Origin: Ardenticatenaceae bacterium
GTDB taxonomy: Bacteria; Chloroflexota; Anaerolineae; Promineifilales; Promineifilaceae
Reading direction: 5' to 3'
Length of the DNA: 64,000 bases
NCBI GenBank assembly: GCA_020634455.1
Contig: JACKBQ010000002.1
Location: 1,302,001-1,366,000 of the forward strand
Below the pieces are notes generated by a model. The model searched no databases. It was not told the DNA's origin and saw only the letters and a list, made by a program, of their open reading frames with translations. Position numbers and translations under genes: made by a program. Each line of letters starts with the position of its first letter. Position 1 is the stretch's first letter. This document shows, one piece after another, positions 1 through 8,340 of this stretch.

Positions 1-801
1 CACCAGGTAGCCGCCCTGTACGGCACGCGCGTCATTCTGCACACCGACCACGCAGCCAAAAAGCTGCTGCCCTGGGTGGATGGTATGCTGGACGCAGGCG
101 AAGCGTTCTACAAAGTGCACGGCATCCCGCTCTACAGCTCCCACATGCTGGACTTGTCCGAGGAGCCAATCAAGGAAAACGTAGAAATCAGCAAGCGGTA
201 CCTCGAGCGCATGAGCAAGATGGGCATGACGCTAGAAATCGAACTGGGCATCACCGGCGGTGAGGAAGATGGGGTAGACAATACCGACGTAGACAGCGCC
301 CGCCTCTACACCCAACCCGAAGAAGTGGCCTACGCTTACGAAGAACTGATGAAAGTCAGCGACAAGTTCACCATTGCTGCTGCTTTTGGCAATGTGCATG
401 GTGTTTACAAACCAGGCAATGTAAAGCTGCGGCCCATCATCCTCAATAATTCCCAGGTTTATGTTCAAGAAAAGTTTGGCACGGCCGAAAAACCGATCAA
501 CTTCGTCTTCCACGGCGGTTCTGGCTCTAGCCCTGAGGAAATTGCCGAAGCGATCTCCTACGGCGCTATCAAAATGAACATTGATACCGACCTGCAATGG
601 GCTTTCTGGGATGGTGTACGGCATTACGACCAGAAATTCCACGACTATCTGCAAGGTCAGATTGGCAACCCGGATGGTGAAGACGTGCCCAACAAAAAAT
701 ATTACGACCCACGTCGCTGGCTGCGCATGGGAGAGGATTCGTTCCGCGCCCGCCTGAAGCAAGCTTTTGAAGATTTAAACGACATCAACCGCTTCGCCTA
801 A
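1..801 (+). CDS. fbaA: Class II fructose-1,6-bisphosphate aldolase, 5' end outside window
   Basis: Cleaves fructose-1,6-bisphosphate to glyceraldehyde-3-phosphate and dihydroxyacetone phosphate, a zinc-dependent cytosolic step of glycolysis and gluconeogenesis. The reading frame is open from base 1, so the N-terminus (roughly the first 90 residues of this family) is missing. The visible part has the zinc-site motif VILHTDH, then KKLLPWVDGML, ERMSKMGMTLEIELG, TGGEEDGVDN, FGNVHGVYKPGN, the FHGGSGS phosphate loop and KMNIDTDLQW, all typical of the class IIA (E. coli FbaA-like) subgroup. It ends PNKKYYDPRRWLR...DINRFA followed by TAA. A terminator follows 20 bases later. No ACGGCCGT octamer lies in it, unlike most genes here. 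Confidence 0.96.
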   Translation, partial: HQVAALYGTRVILHTDHAAKKLLPWVDGMLDAGEAFYKVHGIPLYSSHMLDLSEEPIKENVEISKRYLERMSKMGMTLEIELGITGGEEDGVDNTDVDSARLYTQPEEVAYAYEELMKVSDKFTIAAAFGNVHGVYKPGNVKLRPIILNNSQVYVQEKFGTAEKPINFVFHGGSGSSPEEIAEAISYGAIKMNIDTDLQWAFWDGVRHYDQKFHDYLQGQIGNPDGEDVPNKKYYDPRRWLRMGEDSFRARLKQAFEDLNDINRFA

Positions 802-821
802 TTATAGGCCACAGAGGCTGT

Positions 822-861
822 GGGGAGGACGCAAAACTCTTTGCGTTCTCCCCTTTTTTTT
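822..861 (+). terminator. Rho-independent terminator after fbaA
   Basis: A stem pairs GGGG(AGGA)CGCAAA with TTTGCG(TTCT)CCCC around an ACTC loop and is followed by eight T residues, directly downstream of the aldolase stop. The opposing gene ends at 871, so it separates two convergent units. Confidence 0.85.
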
Positions 862-870
862 GTGAATGAG

Positions 871-2382
871 CTAGCGCCGAAACCGCCGTGGCCGCCGGGA
901 GGACACGGCCGTTTCTCCCCCGGCAGGTTTGGGCACAGTTGGCAGCGGCTGGTCACCACTTAAACCAGACTGAATCAGTCGCCGCATTTCTTCGTCCAGG
1001 CGGGGGTCTGTTTGGATGGGAGTGTAGGCAGCGAGGCGTTGGGTAACGGCCGTTTTTGCCCGTTCAGCCAGCGTGGGGGAGCCAGCCTTTTGCCAATTTT
1101 CCCGGTTCATGCGGTCCGTCACCTCATCCGGCAGGTACAGCGATTGCGGCCAATGGTTCAGCGTATGCTCGGCGGTGATCAGGTGCTGCTCATCCAGCAG
1201 TTGGCGCACCAAATCCACCGTGGGTAAGTCCTCCTTCACCCGCATCTCCCGCACAAAATGGAGCGCCTGGCCGCACAAATCATTGTCCATCACCAGTTTC
1301 TCCAGGCTAAACACCAGTACATAATCCAGCATCCCCGGCCCCGACACGGAATTGACCCCCGCCAGCGCCGCCAGCAGCGCGCTACCAAACGTCTCCGCCC
1401 CAGCCTGTGCGTCCAAAAATTTGCCGTCGCTCAGCGCCATGTAAGATTGGGTGGGCAAATTGAGATGCTTGCCAACGGCCGTATATGCCACGTCCAGATG
1501 CAACGCCTCAATCGCCACCATTGGTGAAGTCGCCGCTTTCATGTGGAAAGTGGCAGGTGCCCCGCCAAACAGCACGGGCGCACCGGGTCGCACAATTTGG
1601 GCCATCGTCAGCCCCGCCAACACATCGGCCGTGTGAAACACCGTCGCCCCTACCAGCGTCACGGGGGCAATGAGCCCCATCAGCGTGACGGGCACAATCT
1701 CCACCGGAATGCCTGCCTCCACGCAGTCCAGCAAGTTCTGGCAGGAATCTTCGCTGTAGCGGAAGTTACCGGTCGCCGTGATGGTAAAAATGGACATCGG
1801 GTGGGCGATCAAATCAGCCTGATCCTGCCGAAAGAGGGACATCATTTCCACCATGCGGGGCACGCCATGCTCCGTGAATGCGCCAGACACCACCGGCTTG
1901 CGTGAGTTGGTTAGACAAAGATATAGCCGCCACGCATCAGAAACGGCCGCTTCAATATCATCATTGGTAGAAAAAGCGGTAGCCAGGTAGGCGATGTGCT
2001 CCAGGCCGTCGGTGAGACGCACGTATTCCACAAAATCGGCCGTGTTGGCCAGCCGCGTCTCCCCAGTGCGATGATCCAGCACCTTCAGGCCACTGGAGCC
2101 GGGCACAAAATGCACTCGGTCGCCGCCGAGATCGGCGTGGGGCATGCCATCCCGGTCATGAAGCGTAAACGAAGATGGCGCAGACTGAATGGCCCACGCC
2201 ACCACATCGGCGGGGAACAGGACGCGCTTGCCAGCCGCATCCAGCTTCAGGCCATGATCCAGCAGTCGCTGGCGCAGCGCCTTGCCGCGCACCTCAATGC
2301 CAACCTCGCTCAGGATGCGCTTGGCTTCGTCTAAAATTTGGCTGATTAGTTCGGGGGAAATAATGTTCAGGCTGGGTCGCAT
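871..2382 (-). CDS. MttB-family (trimethylamine methyltransferase-like) protein, non-pyrrolysine
   Basis: Member of the MttB superfamily (COG5598), whose studied members transfer methyl groups from quaternary or tertiary amines to a corrinoid protein. At 503 residues it has the usual length. Family-like stretches include the N-terminal ILDEAKRILSEVGIEV, VHFVPGSSGLKVLD, KPVVSGAF, PVTLMGLIAPVTLVG, APVLFGGAP and SGPGMLDYVL. There is no internal in-frame TAG, so it is not the pyrrolysine type; its only TAG is the terminal stop, with no domain beyond it. I start at the ATG at 2382 (MRPSLNIIS), preceded by AGAGG, rather than 18 codons upstream. No corrinoid-protein gene is adjacent. It is divergent from meaB across a 20-bp palindrome. 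The substrate cannot be read from sequence; MtgB-like betaine demethylation is one possibility. Confidence 0.85.
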   Translation of the reverse strand: MRPSLNIISPELISQILDEAKRILSEVGIEVRGKALRQRLLDHGLKLDAAGKRVLFPADVVAWAIQSAPSSFTLHDRDGMPHADLGGDRVHFVPGSSGLKVLDHRTGETRLANTADFVEYVRLTDGLEHIAYLATAFSTNDDIEAAVSDAWRLYLCLTNSRKPVVSGAFTEHGVPRMVEMMSLFRQDQADLIAHPMSIFTITATGNFRYSEDSCQNLLDCVEAGIPVEIVPVTLMGLIAPVTLVGATVFHTADVLAGLTMAQIVRPGAPVLFGGAPATFHMKAATSPMVAIEALHLDVAYTAVGKHLNLPTQSYMALSDGKFLDAQAGAETFGSALLAALAGVNSVSGPGMLDYVLVFSLEKLVMDNDLCGQALHFVREMRVKEDLPTVDLVRQLLDEQHLITAEHTLNHWPQSLYLPDEVTDRMNRENWQKAGSPTLAERAKTAVTQRLAAYTPIQTDPRLDEEMRRLIQSGLSGDQPLPTVPKPAGGETAVSSRRPRRFRR

Positions 2383-2403
2383 GGTTACCTCTTTTAATCG
2401 TAA

Positions 2404-2423
2404 GACAATTTTGCAAAATTGTC
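2404..2423. promoter_or_regulatory. 20-bp perfect palindrome in the mttB-like/meaB divergent gap
   Basis: GACAATTTTGCAAAATTGTC is self-complementary over all 20 bases. It sits 22 bases upstream of the methyltransferase start, inside the 106-base gap between two divergent genes. There is no T-run, so it is not a terminator. A dimeric-repressor operator controlling one or both genes is the simplest reading, but that is inference; no regulator gene is adjacent. Confidence 0.5.
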
Positions 2424-2488
2424 CCACAGGAAACATTCAGCGCCAAAAATGGTGTACAGGAACGGCCGTTTCCGCTACCATTATTCGC

Positions 2489-3481
2489 ATGAGCAAACTC
2501 ACTACAGAGGATTACGTCCAGGGTGTGCTGGCTGGGAACCGAATGCTGCTGGCCCGCGCCATCACCCTGATTGAGAGCAACGCCCCGCACCATTTTGAGC
2601 AGGCCCAGGAACTGCTGGCGCAGCTCTTGCCCCACACGGGTCAATCCATCCGGGTGGGCATTACCGGCGTGCCCGGCGCGGGCAAATCTACCCTCATCGA
2701 GACGCTGGGGCTAAAGCTGGTGCAGGCGGGGCACAAAGTAGCGGTGCTGGCGGTTGACCCCACCAGCTCCATCAGCAAAGGCTCTATTTTGGGCGACAAA
2801 ACGCGCATGGAAATGCTGACGCGGGAGGAAAGGGCGTTTGTACGGCCGTCTCCCACGGGCGGTATGTTGGGCGGCGTGGCCCGCAAAACCCGCGAATCTA
2901 TTCTGGTGTGCGAAGCGGCAGGCTACGACGTGATTCTGGTGGAAACGGTCGGCACCGGGCAAAGCGAAATCACGGTGCGCTCGATGGTGGACTTTTTCCT
3001 GCTGCTGCTGGTGCCTGGCGCGGGAGATGAGCTGCAAGGCATCAAAAAAGGGGTCGTGGAGATTGCCGACGCCATTTTGATCAACAAGGCAGACGGAGAA
3101 AACAAGGTGCGGGCAGAAGCGGCGCGGGCGGAGTACAACCGGGCTCTGCATTACCTCACCCCCACCAGTGAAAATTGGCGACCCCGCGCCTACACCACCT
3201 CGGCGCTGGAAGATGAGGGCATCGGCAAGCTGTGGCAGCTTATCGAATCGTTCCGGGAAAAGATGCTAGCATCTGGGGGCTGGCAGGCGCGTCGCGAAGA
3301 GCAGCGGCAAGCGTGGCTGCACACAATCATTGCTGAACAGCTGCAGCAGGATTTTTATGCTCAGTTGGCTGTACATGATGCGTTACCTGGGTTGGAAACG
3401 GCCGTACGCCAGGGAACCCTCCCCCCCACAGCGGCCGCTCGCCAACTGCTACAAATCTATCAAAACGAACGGAGAAGTTGA
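2489..3481 (+). CDS. meaB: MeaB/ArgK-type G3E GTPase
   Basis: GTPase chaperone that in studied bacteria loads and protects the adenosylcobalamin cofactor of methylmalonyl-CoA mutase. The P-loop is GVPGAGKST at residues 60-68, followed by VLAVDPTSS, DKTRMEML, the signature RPSPTGGMLGGVARKTRE, ILVETVGTGQSE (switch II) and the guanine-specificity motif NKADG. At 330 residues it is full length. ATG 2489 is chosen because the frame upstream overlaps the divergent gene and codes for nothing recognisable. No mutase gene is in the window. Its divergent partner belongs to a family that works with corrinoid proteins, so a shared B12 theme is plausible. Confidence 0.93.
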   Translation: MSKLTTEDYVQGVLAGNRMLLARAITLIESNAPHHFEQAQELLAQLLPHTGQSIRVGITGVPGAGKSTLIETLGLKLVQAGHKVAVLAVDPTSSISKGSILGDKTRMEMLTREERAFVRPSPTGGMLGGVARKTRESILVCEAAGYDVILVETVGTGQSEITVRSMVDFFLLLLVPGAGDELQGIKKGVVEIADAILINKADGENKVRAEAARAEYNRALHYLTPTSENWRPRAYTTSALEDEGIGKLWQLIESFREKMLASGGWQARREEQRQAWLHTIIAEQLQQDFYAQLAVHDALPGLETAVRQGTLPPTAAARQLLQIYQNERRS

Positions 3482-3501
3482 ACTTTTCTAAAAAGTTCAA
3501 C
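3477..3501. repeat. Palindromic repeat at the meaB stop
   Basis: GTTGAACTTTT and its complement AAAAGTTCAAC flank a short loop, and the meaB stop codon lies in the left arm. The same arm sequence recurs as an inverted repeat in the nuoE-nuoF gap (58857-58909), so this is an interspersed family. It may end transcription weakly, but it has no following T-run. Confidence 0.6.
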
Positions 3502-3520
3502 CACCTGGCACCATAAAGCC

Positions 3521-3550
3521 AAAAAAGGCCAGACCATTGGTCTGACCTTC
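3521..3550 (-). terminator. Rho-independent terminator after the RRM protein gene
   Basis: Read on the minus strand, AGGTCAGACC, loop AAT and GGTCTGGCCT are followed by a T-rich run. It lies about 30 bases beyond the stop of the RNA-binding protein gene. Confidence 0.85.
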
Positions 3551-3582
3551 ATCTTTAATGTGCAAATTTGCTATGGGTGGGA

Positions 3583-4050
3583 TTATCCCCAGCCGCGACC
3601 GCCGCCATCGCCGAAATCGTCCCGGCGCGGACCACGGTTGCCACCATCGCGACCACCGCCATCACGGCCACCGCCGCCACGATTGCCACCGCCGCTGCGG
3701 AAACCACCGCCGCCACCGCCGCCGCGATTACCGCCACCGCCGCGAGGGCCACCGCCACCGCCACGATTGCCACCACGGAAGCCACCGCCGCCACCGCCAC
3801 GTTCTTCGCGGGGACGGGCTTCGTTCACACGCAGGGCACGGCCGTCATGCTCGTACCCATCCAGCGCTTCAATGGCAGACAAAGCGTCGTCATCATCCAT
3901 CTCTACAAAGCAGAAGCCACGAAAACGACCCGTGTCCCGATCGTTAATCATAGCAATGGATTCCACCGTGCCGTGCTCTTCAAACAAGTTGCGCACATCT
4001 TCCTCTGTTGCCTTAAACGACAAATTACCAACATAAATTTTCTTCGACAA
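3583..4050 (-). CDS. RNA-binding protein with one RRM domain and a glycine/arginine-rich tail
   Basis: A single RRM fills residues 1-80, with RNP2 IYVGNL near residue 5 and RNP1 RGFCFVEM near residue 43. Residues 84-155 are a low-complexity GGGGFRGGNRGG-type tail. This is the architecture of cyanobacterial Rbp proteins, often cold-induced there, which probably act as RNA chaperones. The start is TTG at 4050 (SKKIYVGN follows), with AGGAG at 4060-4064. The C-rich complement of the tail opens long spurious frames on the plus strand. Confidence 0.92.
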   Translation of the reverse strand: MSKKIYVGNLSFKATEEDVRNLFEEHGTVESIAMINDRDTGRFRGFCFVEMDDDDALSAIEALDGYEHDGRALRVNEARPREERGGGGGGFRGGNRGGGGGPRGGGGNRGGGGGGGFRSGGGNRGGGGRDGGGRDGGNRGPRRDDFGDGGGRGWG

Positions 4051-4265
4051 AGTTTTATTCTCCTAACAGGAAACTGCCAATCTTCTTAAGGACAGTTTCA
4101 AAATGTCATTTCCACTCTGTAACACAGGAACCTGGCACGCATGGAATTCTAATAATGAACTGGAATTATCCCTTGTTTATCGGCTTTGTCCAGCAGTTCG
4201 TCACTCATATTTGGCAAATAGTGGAAAATTCGCTCACAAACCTGTTTTCTGGTAAAAGTGGGGGC

Positions 4266-5186
4266 ATGAGTATCACTGATTTTAGTCTTAAACTTTACCG
4301 CAAAACGATTAAACGATTTCATTCGGCGCACGTGGCAACGCATTGGCTAATGACTCACGGGGCGATACCGATTTTGGAGAAAAGCAGCGGCTTCCGCACC
4401 ATGCCCGATGACCCATTTTGGTTTCGACTGGAGCTACTGACCAATCGGCACGAGGTAGAAACCATCAGCCAGCTAGACCAACTGGCGGCTCCGGGCATGA
4501 CGATGCTGGATATTGGGGCACACGTGGGTTACTACTCTCGTCGCTACGCGAAGATTCTGGGGAAGAACGGCCGTATCTTTGCCTTTGAACCACACCCCCG
4601 CACCTTTGCGACTTTGCAGCACAATGTAGAAAAATTGCCCCAGGTAACGGCCGTTCAGTTAGCACTGGCCCAGCAAGAAGGCACCGCCGAGCTGCACGAC
4701 TACCTGATGATGTCTGCCAGCGGCTCCCTGCATTACGATGAAACAATGGCGGCGCTGCAAAAAGCGCAAACTAACGATACCGACATCGCCCCCCGCATTG
4801 GCCAAACCTTTGCCGCCCAAACGTTCACCGTGCGCACCACGCCCGTAGACAGCTTTTTGGCAGCACAGGGCATTGCCCAGGTGGATTTGGTGAAGATGGA
4901 TATTGAGGGAGCTGAAATCGGCGCATTGCGCGGGATGCAGCAAACCATCGCCAACTCGCCTAACCTGAAGCTGGTGATGGAGTACAACCCACAGGCCCTC
5001 ACCGCGTTTGGCCATGATCCGATCGCGGCTCTGCAAGAAGTTCAGTCGTTTGGGTTTGGCAAAATGGAGGCGATTGAGCTGGACGGCCGTTTAACCAACC
5101 TCACCCACCACCCGGAACACCTGCACACCCTCACCGAGCAGCTCAAACAAAACATGGGCGTCATCAACCTGCTGCTGCAAAAATAG
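4266..5186 (+). CDS. FkbM-family SAM-dependent methyltransferase
   Basis: Class I methyltransferase of the FkbM family, which O-methylates sugars or small molecules. SAM motif I is MLDIGAHVGYYS, then IFAFEPHPRTFATLQHN, VDLVKMDIEGAEIGALRG and LKLVMEYNPQAL. I choose ATG 4266 (MSITDFSLK), preceded by a purine-rich GTGGGGG. The frame is open back to an ATG at 4155 (343 residues), so the start is uncertain. No neighbouring glycan operon fixes the substrate. It stands alone between an RRM gene and a repeat element. Confidence 0.85.
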   Translation: MSITDFSLKLYRKTIKRFHSAHVATHWLMTHGAIPILEKSSGFRTMPDDPFWFRLELLTNRHEVETISQLDQLAAPGMTMLDIGAHVGYYSRRYAKILGKNGRIFAFEPHPRTFATLQHNVEKLPQVTAVQLALAQQEGTAELHDYLMMSASGSLHYDETMAALQKAQTNDTDIAPRIGQTFAAQTFTVRTTPVDSFLAAQGIAQVDLVKMDIEGAEIGALRGMQQTIANSPNLKLVMEYNPQALTAFGHDPIAALQEVQSFGFGKMEAIELDGRLTNLTHHPEHLHTLTEQLKQNMGVINLLLQK

Positions 5187-5208
5187 CCGCCGCCCTACAT
5201 GCTCCGAT

Positions 5209-5324
5209 TGTCATTCTGAGCGCAGCAAAGAATCCCATTCAACTCAATCTGGCAAGAACTTGGTCCCTGCCAGTTTTTACAGGTGCAAGTTGATTGGGAT
5301 GCTTCGGGGGACCTCAGCATGACA
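5209..5324. repeat. 116-bp nested inverted-repeat element (MITE-like)
   Basis: The ends TGTCATTCTGAG and CTCAGCATGACA are near-perfect inverted copies. Further in, AAGAATCCC pairs with GGGATGCTT, CCCATTCAACT with AAGTTGATTGGG, and CTGGCA with TGCCAG, so the element can fold almost end to end. It occupies the gap between two convergent genes (5187-5368). Elements with similar TGTCATTCTGAG ends are, to my knowledge, common in unrelated bacterial genomes. Confidence 0.65.
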
Positions 5325-5368
5325 AATTTGGTTTTGGTGCTAATTCTTGGTGGCCCAACGACTAATTT

Positions 5369-6025
5369 TTACCCCTCGATAAAATCAGTTAGCTGAAATT
5401 GCGTAAAATCGGCAATGGCTTGCCGGACGGTGGGATGAATCATCATTTCCTCTGCCGGGTGAGAAGTGGTAACCGCCACAGACTGCATCCCTGCCCGGTG
5501 GGCTGCTTCCAGGCCTGCCAGCGAATCCTCAAACACCAGGCAAACCTCCGGCGATAAACCCAACCGCGCCGCCACCAGCAAGAAAAGGTCTGGCTCCGGC
5601 TTGCCGCGCTTCACGTCATCGGCCCCCACCACCGTGGCAAAGTAGCGGCGCAAATCTAGCCCATCCAGTACGTACTGAATATTGGGCTGATTGGCGGCGG
5701 TGGCCACTGCCAGGGTGACGTTGGCCTGCTGGGCTTGCTGCAACAGCGGCTCTAAACCGGCGACCGGCTGCAAAAACGGCCGAAATCGCTCCCGGTACCT
5801 TGTCTCTTTTTCATGGGCAATTTCTGCCACGCGGGCCTCGCTCATCTGCGGATCGATGAGCTTGCGCAGCAGTTCGCCATTGGTGTTGCCGGCTGTGGCG
5901 GCCTGAAACTGGAGCGGCGTCATGTTGATGCCAAATTCAGCCAGGACTTCTAGCCAAACGGCCGTATGCACCCGCATGTTGTCCACGATAGTGCCGTCCA
6001 TATCAAAAATAAGTGCTTGAATCAT
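5369..6025 (-). CDS. HAD-superfamily phosphatase, beta-phosphoglucomutase-like subfamily
   Basis: Motif I is FDMDGTIVDN with the nucleophile Asp8 and acid/base Asp10. Motif II is LAVATAANQ, the Lys motif is in DDVKRGKPEPD, and motif IV is LVFEDSLAGLEAAHRAGM. The alpha-helical C1 cap follows motif I. At 218 residues it is full length. The fold fits a sugar-phosphate phosphatase or phosphoglucomutase; the substrate is not predictable. Its ATG overlaps the stop of the upstream S9 peptidase gene by 4 bases (ATGA), so the two are translationally coupled. Confidence 0.9.
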   Translation of the reverse strand: MIQALIFDMDGTIVDNMRVHTAVWLEVLAEFGINMTPLQFQAATAGNTNGELLRKLIDPQMSEARVAEIAHEKETRYRERFRPFLQPVAGLEPLLQQAQQANVTLAVATAANQPNIQYVLDGLDLRRYFATVVGADDVKRGKPEPDLFLLVAARLGLSPEVCLVFEDSLAGLEAAHRAGMQSVAVTTSHPAEEMMIHPTVRQAIADFTQFQLTDFIEG

Positions 6026-8199
6026 AGATTTTCCTTAAAGTAATCGGCAATTTGCTCTTCCATGTAGAAACGGCCGTCTGCCTGGCGCGGCATGTGGCGT
6101 TCATCCGGGAACAGCAGCAAATCGTACCGTTGGCGGGCGGCGATGAGGGCGTTAATGAGCCGGGCCGTGTGCCGAAAATGCACATTCTCGTCAATGAGGC
6201 CATGCACCAGCAGCAGCTTGCCCGTCATCTTGTCCAGATGGTGCATCACGCTAGAGACATCGTAGCCACTCGGATTTTGCTGGGGCAAGCCCATGTACCG
6301 CTCCGTGTAGCCGGTGTCGTAGCCGTCCCAATGGGTCACGGGCGCACCAGCCACCGCCACCCGGAACGTATCCGCCGCCCGCGCCAGGCACATCAGCGAC
6401 AGATAACCGCCGTAGCTCCAGCCGTAAATGCCGACCCGCGCCGGATCGGCCAGCCCCTGGGCCACCAGCCATCGCACGCCGTCCACCTGATCGGCTACTT
6501 CCACATCCCCCATGTTGTGCTTAATCGGCGCTTCAAAGGCCAAACCTCGCCGGGCGCTGCCCTGGTTGTCCAGCTTAAACACCAAAAAACCCTGGCTGGC
6601 CAAATATTGCGCCCGCATGTCCACCGTAAGCCCCCAACTGTTGGTGACACGCTGGGCGTGCGGCCCGCCGTACACGCTCACAATTGTGGGAAACGGCCCG
6701 TCGCCAAAGGTGGCTGGCGGGCGGTAAATGGCTCCGTAAAGCTGCACGCCGTCTCGATTTTGCAGCGTCACAATTTCTGGCGTGGGCAAATTCAGTTGGG
6801 CAGTGCGGTCATCGGGCTGGATGTAGATGGTGTTGAGGGAACGGCCGTCTGCCAACGACCTAATTACAATAGAAGGCGGCTGCTCGGCTGACTGCTGCAC
6901 AGCCACAAAGCGGTTGCGCTTTACGTCTAGCACCACACTGTGCAGCCCTGGCTCAGTCGTCAGGCGGTGCGGCTCGCCACCCAGCAGCCACACCCGGTAG
7001 AGATGGCTTTCCGTGGGTGCTTCCTGACTGGCCATGAAGTACACAACTTCATTTTCGGCATCCACGCCTGCCAGACTGTCTACTTGCCAATCGCCGTGGG
7101 TTAACGGCCGTATCTCCTCACCATCCGCATCGTACAAATACAGATGCCGGAAGCCCGTCCGCTCCGAGGCCCAAATGAAGCCGCCAGCCGCGTGCTCCGG
7201 CAGCTTTTTGATTGGATGAAAAATGTCATGCAGATTGATCCAAACGTCGCTGGTTTCACGTAGCAGCAAGCGTTTCTGGCCCGTGGCCAGATCAAATTCC
7301 ACCAGATCTAGCTGAGTTTGTTCGCGGTTGAGAATTTGGGCCGTGAGACGGCCGTTTGGCAGCCACTTCACCCGCGCCAGGTAAATATCCTCATTTTCGC
7401 CCAAATCCAGCCACTGCACGTCGCCACCGTCGCGGCCCACCACGCCCAGGCGCACTTTGGCGTTAGGCATTCCGGCAAACGGATAATGGTGGTCTTCCTG
7501 CGCTGCATCGCCCACGGCATCCTTGCCCTGGTGCACAATGCGGTAAACGGGAATGTGCGTCTCATCTACCTGCACAAAGGCCAGCTTTTGGCTGTCTGGC
7601 GACCACCAGTAGCCGCGCCGCCGCCCCAACTCTTCCTGGGCGATGTATTCGGCCAGGCCATTGGTTTTGCCCGTGCCGCGCGCCCCGCTGCTGATTTGCT
7701 GTGGCTCGCCGGCAGCGGTGGGCAGCACGTACAGCTCGGCATCCTGCACAAAAGCCACCCACGCGCCATCTGGCGAAAAGTGGGCGTCTTGAAGCGGTTT
7801 GGCAGAGTTGGTTAGCAACGGCCGTAATCCCCCGTCTTCCCCTTCAAAAATGTACAAACCATCTGGCTGGGGAATAAGCATCTGCCCGGTTTTGGATGCC
7901 CATTGGTAGCTGGTGATGCCCAACTCCCGCTGGCGCAGCCGCTCGCGCCGCAACTTTTCTGCCAGTGATAAATTTTCTTCGCTGCCACTTTGGGCGTTGG
8001 GGGCAATAAGCAGTCGGGCCGTGCCTTCGCTGAAATCGTAGCCATAGAGCTGCCGTACCAAACCACCATCAGGGCTGAAGAGGTAGGTGAGGAAACGGCC
8101 GTCTGGGCTAAAGGTCAGCGCGCCGGGGATATTCATGCCGGGCAACGGGAACTGCACGATATCCTTTAAATCGATTGTGGATTGCGACGAAACTTTCAT
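6022..8199 (-). CDS. S9 family prolyl oligopeptidase (DPP IV-like)
   Basis: 725-residue serine peptidase of the dipeptidyl-peptidase IV/acylaminoacyl-peptidase type, probably removing dipeptides or trimming peptides. The N-terminal two thirds are a beta-propeller (repeats such as LTFSPDGRFLTYLF and AHFSPDGAWVAFVQ). The C-terminal hydrolase domain has the nucleophile in GWSYGG (Ser595), Asp670 in HGLIDEN and His702 in DERHMPR. No signal peptide is evident (MKVSSQSTIDLKDIVQF), so it is likely cytoplasmic. It is the first gene of a two-gene unit with the HAD phosphatase. Confidence 0.93.
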   Translation of the reverse strand: MKVSSQSTIDLKDIVQFPLPGMNIPGALTFSPDGRFLTYLFSPDGGLVRQLYGYDFSEGTARLLIAPNAQSGSEENLSLAEKLRRERLRQRELGITSYQWASKTGQMLIPQPDGLYIFEGEDGGLRPLLTNSAKPLQDAHFSPDGAWVAFVQDAELYVLPTAAGEPQQISSGARGTGKTNGLAEYIAQEELGRRRGYWWSPDSQKLAFVQVDETHIPVYRIVHQGKDAVGDAAQEDHHYPFAGMPNAKVRLGVVGRDGGDVQWLDLGENEDIYLARVKWLPNGRLTAQILNREQTQLDLVEFDLATGQKRLLLRETSDVWINLHDIFHPIKKLPEHAAGGFIWASERTGFRHLYLYDADGEEIRPLTHGDWQVDSLAGVDAENEVVYFMASQEAPTESHLYRVWLLGGEPHRLTTEPGLHSVVLDVKRNRFVAVQQSAEQPPSIVIRSLADGRSLNTIYIQPDDRTAQLNLPTPEIVTLQNRDGVQLYGAIYRPPATFGDGPFPTIVSVYGGPHAQRVTNSWGLTVDMRAQYLASQGFLVFKLDNQGSARRGLAFEAPIKHNMGDVEVADQVDGVRWLVAQGLADPARVGIYGWSYGGYLSLMCLARAADTFRVAVAGAPVTHWDGYDTGYTERYMGLPQQNPSGYDVSSVMHHLDKMTGKLLLVHGLIDENVHFRHTARLINALIAARQRYDLLLFPDERHMPRQADGRFYMEEQIADYFKENL

Positions 8200-8291
8200 T
8201 TTTGCTCCTCGATATTTTCCTGATTAAATCTGGAACCTGATTGTAGCGAAGAACGGGTTTAAAAAACAAAATCGGACGCCACCACGCAGAG

Positions 8292-8300
8292 TGTTATAAT
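8292..8300 (+). promoter_or_regulatory. Extended -10 promoter for rfbC
   Basis: TGTTATAAT gives a TG-extended perfect -10 (TATAAT at 8295-8300), about 40 bases before the rfbC start. No good -35 is visible, as allowed for extended -10 promoters. Confidence 0.55.
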
Positions 8301-8340
8301 CTGCCAGATTTGGTTCAATTTTTCACGGAGGACAACATTC

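Noticed and set aside
871..2382. Pyrrolysine-type MttB with TAG read-through
   Set aside because: No internal in-frame TAG; the only TAG is terminal and what follows encodes no domain.
3558..4089. Long Pro/Arg/His/Ala-rich open frames on the plus strand over the RRM gene
   Set aside because: They are the complement of the Gly-rich GGX repeats of the RRM protein; no ribosome-binding site or known domain.
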